A stretch of 64,000 bases of DNA from Semisulcospira habei. Lineage: Eukaryota; Mollusca; Gastropoda; Semisulcospiridae. The stretch lies in NCBI GenBank assembly GCA_036245525.1, contig BTPG01000004.1:13687343-13751342 (forward strand), written 5' to 3'. Made by a program: the position numbers and the translations under genes. Positions 58,032 through 64,000 of this stretch are shown piece by piece (the stretch's first letter is position 1; the number at the start of each line of letters is the position of its first letter). The notes under the pieces were generated by a model. The model searched no databases and was not told the DNA's origin. It saw only the letters and a list, made by a program, of their open reading frames with translations.

Positions 58032-59029
58032 TGCCGTGGGCTGGCCGAGTAGCGCCGGACATGAATTCTGAAGAAAAAGCATAGCACGAGCAGCGGCGAA
58101 ATGACGTCACTATAAGCTTCGCGTCATGGCATCGCTGGTCTCACGAAGCCGTGAACAATGGGACGAATCTGATGTTTCACCTCACTCGTCCGAAAGGCAC
58201 GCTCTACCAGAGCTGACTGTTTTGTTCCACACAGCCTCTTCCAGGGCGGACTGTTTGATGGCAGTAAATAGTGGCTCCAAAATTTGCAAAACTGCATTAA
58301 TTTTTTGGTTGAAAAAGTTGAAGAGGTACAACGCTGGATTACGAATTTATTCAGTATCTCGGCTTTGGATTCTGGGACAAATTTAGTTTTACTTAAGCGT
58401 TGTTCGACTTATTCGTGTTCGTTAAGCGTATGGGACTGTATACAGATTTAAGCCGACTTCTCTCCAACACTGACATTTTTAGCTCGATGTTGTTTGTTTT
58501 GTATTTCCGATTAAAAAATAATAAAAAAAAAAACTGTACAAAACAGCAAAAGCGAACAATTAAAGCAGAAAATCCTTTATATACGCACTGTAAGCTCAAT
58601 CATATTAGAACTAGGAGGTAAGGGGGTGCGGGTGGGGGGGTATAACTTGTACAATTTCCGTCCAGTTGATCATTTTTCACTATCAATTTACTCAGTCGGT
58701 CCTGTGAGAGGTGTTCACCAGGTGTCAATTCGATCCAGTGAGTTCTGAGTGCTCAAAAATGGGAACTTAATTAACTGTGCCCAGTCCAAACGTCACACAA
58801 ATAATTCAAACAAATTATCCAGAACCTTCATCAGCCTATTACTTGCTCAGTATGTTTTGTGTAATGATGATTTATACACGTTATAAAGATACAATGCTGA
58901 TTAACAAACTCATTCAATATCTCCCTTTTATCTAGCTATATCCAAAATATCTAGTGAAAATAACAACAATTACGAACTCCAGTCAACCGGTTTTAGGGAA
59001 ACGACCATTTTCTCGCCAAAGAGCATATT

Positions 59030-59064
<35 letters not shown>

Positions 59065-59150
59065 CTACCTTGAGATTATTATTTTAGGGACAATATCATA
59101 CAATTTCAAGCTTGTCCGTCCTCAAACGCGGGCTCTAGTCGCTGTCACAC
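58032..59150. other. No supportable gene
   Basis: A short plus frame (58126-58386) has no recognised domain. An A tract lies at 59035-59063. Confidence 0.45.

Positions 59151-59228
<78 letters not shown>
59151..59228. repeat. (CA)n microsatellite
   Basis: About 78 bp of pure CA. Confidence 0.97.
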
Positions 59229-59230
<2 letters not shown>

Positions 59231-60370
59231 TGCTTTCGCGCCAAAAAGACGTTCACTAGCAATGTTTGCGTAGCTAGACGTGACGTTATTTTTATCCTGT
59301 TACTTCTTTGCCGGAATTTCTGCCCCGCACTATAAAAAACGTCAAGTGCATGTTCCGGAATGCGCTCCGACCAGCGCCTATTAAAAAAAAAAAATGACGG
59401 CGCTGTCGCCCGTGTTTTAGTAAGACACATAGGAACATATCCGTGATTGACCCAGGGTAATACAATTTTACACTTCAATGACCAGTTCTTTTTGCAGGAC
59501 CATACAAAACACGTTCTCTAGTCGCCAGGAAAAAGCATTTGCATTTATATCGTCTTTCCTAAGGAAAATGTCTGCTATTAGCAAGACCAAATCAAAACTG
59601 AATTCAGAATCTTACTAGGGAAGTTAACGTCACTATAACTGTGATGAAGCTCTATGCTCGTGCATAGTGCTCATACATTAGGGTTAGTACGGTACGGTTT
59701 TTGTTAACGGTTTGTTTGTGCCGATAGACCGGGTGGCATGAGGCTCCACGTGGAATCTGTAAGACATGGTTAGCACGGAGTTTTGGTGAGTTCTGTTTAG
59801 TGAGTTCTAGGCAAAAGCTGTGTCTGTCAGAGGTCTAGTTTCGTCAATACGGGCTTTCTTGTCGGAGGGATGGGATGTGTTTGAGATACCTAGCCCGTAT
59901 TCCAAGACTCTGAAGCCTAGAATTCAGGTATGTTTCTATATATGTAGTATTGATAGTTGCTTAGTTAAAGACAGTATGCGTTGGTAAGAGTAATGTGGTT
60001 GTATAGCGGTGTTCCGATTTGGTTTAGTTATGTATGTTTAGAATTCGGGGAAGTAACCGGTGTTTTTGTATACAGTTGTTTACCGAGTTAGATGACTAAA
60101 GGAATATGAAGTGTGTATGTCTAAGCCGCTATGAAGATAGTACGTGGTTGGTTAAGCATAGTGTATACCAGTGTATAAAATAGTGTATAGCAAGAGTGTT
60201 AGGCTATAGTCTGTTTCAGGATAGTGACAGAGCTATGGGGGTGTTACGGAAGTAGACAGTTTATGAAGCACGTGTGTGTGTGTGTGTGAATGAACGTGTG
60301 AGTTATTTGTGTCAGCCAGGTTACGTGACGTTTCTCATTGATCCAATATGTTGTGTGTTTAGCAAGTGTT
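59229..60370. other. No gene seen
   Basis: GT-rich, low in stops in places but without a domain. Words such as GTGTATA and TTAGTT recur. Confidence 0.45.
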
Positions 60371-60378
60371 ACGTTGGG

Positions 60379-60646
60379 ACTTTTGTGTCTATTCAGAGTT
60401 CTTGTAAAGAGTGGAACGACGGACGCCGAGACGTCGAGTCACAGGTGGGACCTACGCGAGGTCATCCCTCCAGCTCTTCACTGAGAGTGAGTCTGACCGG
60501 GACCAAGACACCCGAGTCAAAGCGAGAACTGCGCAACAGTACGAGAACGAGGCCGTCCGTGCCAAAGAGACAGGACGGCAAGAAGAAGCGTACGACGAAG
60601 GACTTTCACGCCTAGACGTGAGAAGGACCAACATAACCAGGCAATA
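60379..60646 (+). other. Open stretch with splice-like acceptor, possible exon
   Basis: GTGTCTATTCAG at 60390-60401 could be a 3' splice site. The frame beginning at ATG 60411 reads to 60644 and contains ESESDRDQDTRVKARTAQQY and RQEEAYDEGLSRLDVRR, a charged, helix-favouring sequence unlike the neighbouring repeats. It is not recognised; it may be part of a host gene or a retroelement gag-like protein. Confidence 0.25.
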
Positions 60647-60649
60647 ACA

Positions 60650-61940
60650 TCAAACAGGTTGCAGACAACGAGAGACTAAAAACTAGCCTGGCAAAGATAT
60701 TGTGATTTGTGTGTGTGGGATAGTAGAGCAGTGTATATAGTTTGATAGTCTTTAAAGCGTTTCTTTTCTTTTATATTGTATACAGGTTACTTTAGAAAGG
60801 GAGCCCGTGTGTTGTGTTTTACCGCATGAATGCGCCCGTCTGAGTCAGTGGCGGTGTATGCGTCTGTTGCGTGAGAGTCTGTACATGCGACTGTGGGCAA
60901 GTCTGCGTGCGTTACAATAACCATGGTATGTGCGTGTAACTGAGCGATTGCGAGTTGCACCTCAGGTGGAGAGACTTGACTTGCTGTATGCATTTGTCTG
61001 ACTTCTTATAATCTTTGCAGGCAGTAGTGACAACGTGACCAACCTATTTTAAAACAATTTCTTTCCTAAAACACACTTATACTCACACCTTTCTTTCACA
61101 TCAGAAACATTTTGACTGTTATAATCATTCATTTGTTTGTTCGGTCGTTCATTCATTTATGCGCGCGCACACACACACACACACATACACACGCACACAC
61201 ACACATACACACGCACAAAGACACGCACACACACACACACAAACACACACACATACACACGCACACACACACACATACACACGCACACCCACAAACACAC
61301 ATACGCACACACACATACACACGCACAAAGACACACGCATACACATGCACAAACACATACACACACACAAACATGGAGACAAAAGCCTCAGAGTGGGTTA
61401 CCTACCATTTTATGTGAAAATGGGTTCCCATATTTCTATTTATTTTAGGGCTCTGGAATTGATGCGAATGTTTAGAACTCACCTTATAACTAAGCTCTGT
61501 AACTTAAAATAAAATAGACATTTTCTAGAAACAGAGCCTCTAGATGGAGAAAAATGGGTTTTTACCAATAAAGTGGGTGCCTCTCACACAAAAACTAGCA
61601 TTACAGTGAAAATGGGTGTCTTCACAACATTAGGCGTCTTTAATAAGGTCAAGTTCGTAGAATACTACTTTTTCACATTAATTTTTTTTCAACTTAATGT
61701 GTATGTATGTTTTAACATTTGTAACATTGTATGGTGCAAAATTGAATGAACACTGGCCCGTAACCTTTCGATTATGATTTTTACAGAGGAAATTTTTTAA
61801 ACATTGCTACGTTTTGTCCTTCTGAAGCAAAACAGTTTATCATGGCATTTATGTGAGAATCAACATAATGTATTCTGGAAATTAAAGGACTTTTTATGTA
61901 CTCTGGAGTTTGAGACAAACAGCAACACAGCATTTTGAAT
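60650..61940. other. Gene-free region with (CA)n tract
   Basis: (CA)n with AC-rich variants at 61168-61375. The rest is AT-rich and featureless. Confidence 0.55.
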
Positions 61941-61945
61941 ATTAA

Positions 61946-62110
61946 CCCTTATCATTCGGAATACACCAGTGTGTGCAACAAGTGTGACTAAAATAGTCCA
62001 AGGGTAGTGCCAGAATAGCTTGGCGCCTTTAGGCACCAAGCTATTGTCGCACCACCCTTGAACTAATGCCATTGTTCTATGTCCCCATCTGTAAGTACTG
62101 TAATGTAGCT
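61946..62110. mobile_element. Palindromic MITE, copy E (decayed)
   Basis: TTAA at 61942-61945. The central palindrome AGGGTAGTGCCAGAATAGCT meets GGCGCC-like sequence and is followed by its partial complement to about 62065. The right end was not located. Confidence 0.6.
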
Positions 62111-62225
62111 TGCATATATGGCAGTGTACAAATTTGAAGCTTTTAGCCTCAGTATGATGCGGGTCAAAAAGTGTGGGAAAATATGAAAGATAGAAAAAGA
62201 CCCAGACGAAGAAACTAACACCTAA

Positions 62226-62456
62226 CTTATTCTACCCCAGACACACCACAGCAAAAAAAAAAAAAAAAAAAAAAAAAGATCAACAGATCAACCATGACAG
62301 TTGAAGGGTGATGCCGGAATAGCTTGGCGCCTATGGGCGCCAAGCTATTCTGGCATCACCCTTGAACTGTCATGGTCGATCTGTGTCCTTCACTGCAACG
62401 CAGACTTCAGAAGACGACTTCAACATTTTGGGATTCCGGTCTTGGGGTAGAATGAG
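62226..62456. mobile_element. Palindromic MITE, copy F, with internal A tract
   Basis: Ends TTATTCTACCCCAG and CTTGGGGTAGAATGAG, right flank TTAA (62457-62460), left flank degenerate (CTAA). The central arm GATGCCGGAATAGCTTGGCG and its complement flank GGGCGCC. A run of about 24 adenines lies at 62255-62278. Same subfamily as copy B. Confidence 0.78.
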
Positions 62457-62734
62457 TTAAAATGACAAAACAGAACACTGACATTAATTAATTAGCTGAC
62501 AACATAGGAAATCACTTGAAACTTCAGCCTTTATTAATCACATCAAAGGTGCATGCATATAAAAATACTTTGTTTGTAAACACTTCAAATCAAACAATCA
62601 AGGGCAGTCAAACCTTTTTCTGGCAACTTTGTGATGAGGAAAACTAGTTCTTGCCTTCGGCACGTAAAGGATTTCCGCGACTTATGTGCCTTTATTCATA
62701 AAACGGAGAGAGAAATATAATACCGAGTTCTAGC

Positions 62735-62900
62735 AAGTGCGACAATAAAGTTTAGCCGAGTTGGTATACCTCGTCCAGTGCCTAGGTTAAACGCACCAGC
62801 GGTGCCAATGTTGCTATTTTGGCACAAGACCGGTCGCTCGGACCGGTCTGGTGCACCCGATTGGTTTAGAGCGTGTGCTTTCTGCACCTGTAATGGGCAA
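62735..62900. repeat. Inverted repeat arm, left
   Basis: Contains GCCGAGTTGGTATACCTCG, CTAGGTTAAACGCACCAGCG and an internal GACCGGTC(N)GGACCGGTC palindrome. Matches the reverse complement of 63320-63465 over about 150 bp with moderate divergence. Confidence 0.75.
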
Positions 62901-63319
62901 CCTCGGAGAAAGAATCACGTGACCGTCGTTTGATTGCTGCAAAATAACATGAATAAAGAATAAACCCTTTCCCATATATGCAATTCGGCAATAATGCATC
63001 CATCCTTATGCTAGCACCATGAAACATTACTCGATTTGGCAGATCTGAAAAATAGCTTTTTTAAATTCTCAATGGAGGTGATTTTGCGACATCTGCGTCA
63101 TTTGCGGCAGGAAGCACCGTCATAGTTGAAGTTCGAGAAATGAGCGCACTGCATGTACAATAGACTTGATTCAGTGGTGTGGGGAATGACACAAGCCTCC
63201 GCCATCTCAACACAAAACTGGCGTGTTAGGGGAGGTAAAAGGCGCGGCTAAAAGTTAAAACCGCAAACGAACCTTTTTTTCGATTGCGATTACAATCTTC
63301 CCCGTGAACGTACGAGACC

Positions 63320-63465
63320 ACAGTACAAGTGCAGAAGCCAACCTGCGCGCGCAGTTCTGGTGCACGTGACCGGTCCGATCGACCGGTCTGGTGCGAAAAT
63401 AGCAACAATGGCGCCGCTGGTGCGTTTAACCTAGGTAGAGGGCGAGGTAAACCAACTCAGCTAAG
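63320..63465. repeat. Inverted repeat arm, right
   Basis: Partner of 62735-62900. It reads CCGGTCCGATCGACCGGTCT and CGCTGGTGCGTTTAACCTAG. The short frames MQKAHALNQ and MQKPTCARS in the two arms are mirror copies of the same non-coding sequence. Confidence 0.75.
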
Positions 63466-63663
63466 GTTTATGCTTTCTGTGACTTTTGAAACAATGCACA
63501 GTAGGCAAAGTGTACTTTATAGTAACAAAAATGTTACAGACATTTCCAAAATGATCCAGGCGTACATCAGATAAAAACAAGCTATACACACTGAAATAAT
63601 AACACTTTTGTAATAAATCTTTATGTTGACAATGGTTTTCTTATCTTATTATTGTCATTAGTC

Positions 63664-63840
63664 CCGATTGGTTGAACATTGCTGAACGTCCCGACTTTTT
63701 CAGGACGTGCCAGCACTGCTTGTGAAAAAAAAAAAAAAGAATGAACAGAATATTAAATTATGTCGCCAGCCGGTCTAATACGCTAAATAAACCTAAGACC
63801 ATTTAGCAACACACATCCAAAATCAAGAGTGATACAAAAA
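63664..63840 (-). mobile_element. Second copy of the LINE/SINE 3' fragment seen at 9224-9610
   Basis: Shares AACGTCCCGAC, CAGGACGTGCC, CACTGCTTGTGAAAAA, GTCGCCAGCCGGTC and ACCATTTAGCAACACACATC in the same order and orientation. It lacks the inner 200 bp of the first copy. Confidence 0.85.
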
Positions 63841-63849
63841 TAATTATTC

Positions 63850-64000
63850 AGGCCAAAAAGGTGACTGCCAATCGTGTCAAAAATGCAAAGAAGTACCCAA
63901 CGGAGAAATAAACACGCTTAGAAAAGACGGTTACAACACAATTTATTAACATTTCGGGTAAATCTGCTTTGTCAAAACAGACAAACAAACAGAGAGATCA
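63850..64000 (-). repeat. 197-bp Penelope-associated repeat, copy 4, cut by the window end
   Basis: Begins GGCCAAAAAGGTGACTGCC and follows the family to AACAGAGAGATCA at the window edge. Confidence 0.82.

Overview
This window is eukaryotic, almost certainly from an invertebrate animal and most plausibly a marine mollusc (inference). The evidence is spliced genes, tRNA-derived SINEs, several clades of non-LTR retrotransposon, a Penelope-like element, palindromic MITEs and very dense microsatellites. I see no bacterial operons, rRNA genes, free-standing tRNA genes or CRISPR arrays. Nearly everything is mobile DNA; only a few short stretches look like host exons.

The centrepiece is a Polinton/Maverick (adintovirus-like) element with both ends present, 4159-29872. 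It has inverted terminal repeats of about 330 bp starting AGAGATACAAG, flanked by a CTACA direct repeat. Plus-strand genes on the left are an unknown 125-residue protein and the protein-primed family-B DNA polymerase. Minus-strand genes in the middle are a retroviral-type integrase, two small membrane proteins, a roughly 300-residue membrane-anchored protein, the FtsK/HerA-type packaging ATPase and the major capsid protein. The right third holds a 411-residue plus-strand protein, a 418-residue minus-strand protein and three plus-strand genes including a penton-like protein. Almost every gene starts immediately after an AT-rich AATAAAAATG-like motif. Together these suggest an element that replicates itself by protein priming, integrates, and forms virions. 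This copy is broken: polymerase, integrase, major capsid protein and two membrane-protein genes carry stops or frameshifts, while the right-hand genes are open.

The Polinton has been hit by nested retrotransposons, each with readable target-site duplications. A 53-bp LINE tail and a 387-bp LINE 3' fragment lie in the polymerase gene. A poly(A) LINE (14381-22782) lies in the ATPase gene, an I-group LINE with RNase H (15198-21305) lies inside that LINE, and a 64-bp tail of the same I-group family lies inside its ORF2. Without these the Polinton would be about 16.8 kb.

Left of the Polinton are three copies of a 530-bp tandem repeat, a dead CR1/L2-like LINE and possible host exons. Right of it are a repetitive open stretch (possible host exon), another CR1/L2-like LINE with a (CAT)n tail, LINE fragments, microsatellite-rich DNA, and at 37605-39224 a probable host exon encoding a 9-residue repeat plus a nuclease-like domain. 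From 39.4 to 47 kb come TTAA-flanked palindromic MITEs, a 66-bp minisatellite, a Harbinger-type MITE, a SINE, a second Polinton-type polymerase relic and a Penelope GIY-YIG relic split by a 197-bp repeat. From 48 to 58 kb lie a 465-bp direct repeat, a two-gene THAP/DDE plus SAP/SWIM transposon of ISL2EU type with terminal inverted repeats, and a 40-bp minisatellite. The last 6 kb hold microsatellites, more palindromic MITEs, an inverted-repeat pair and two truncated repeats.
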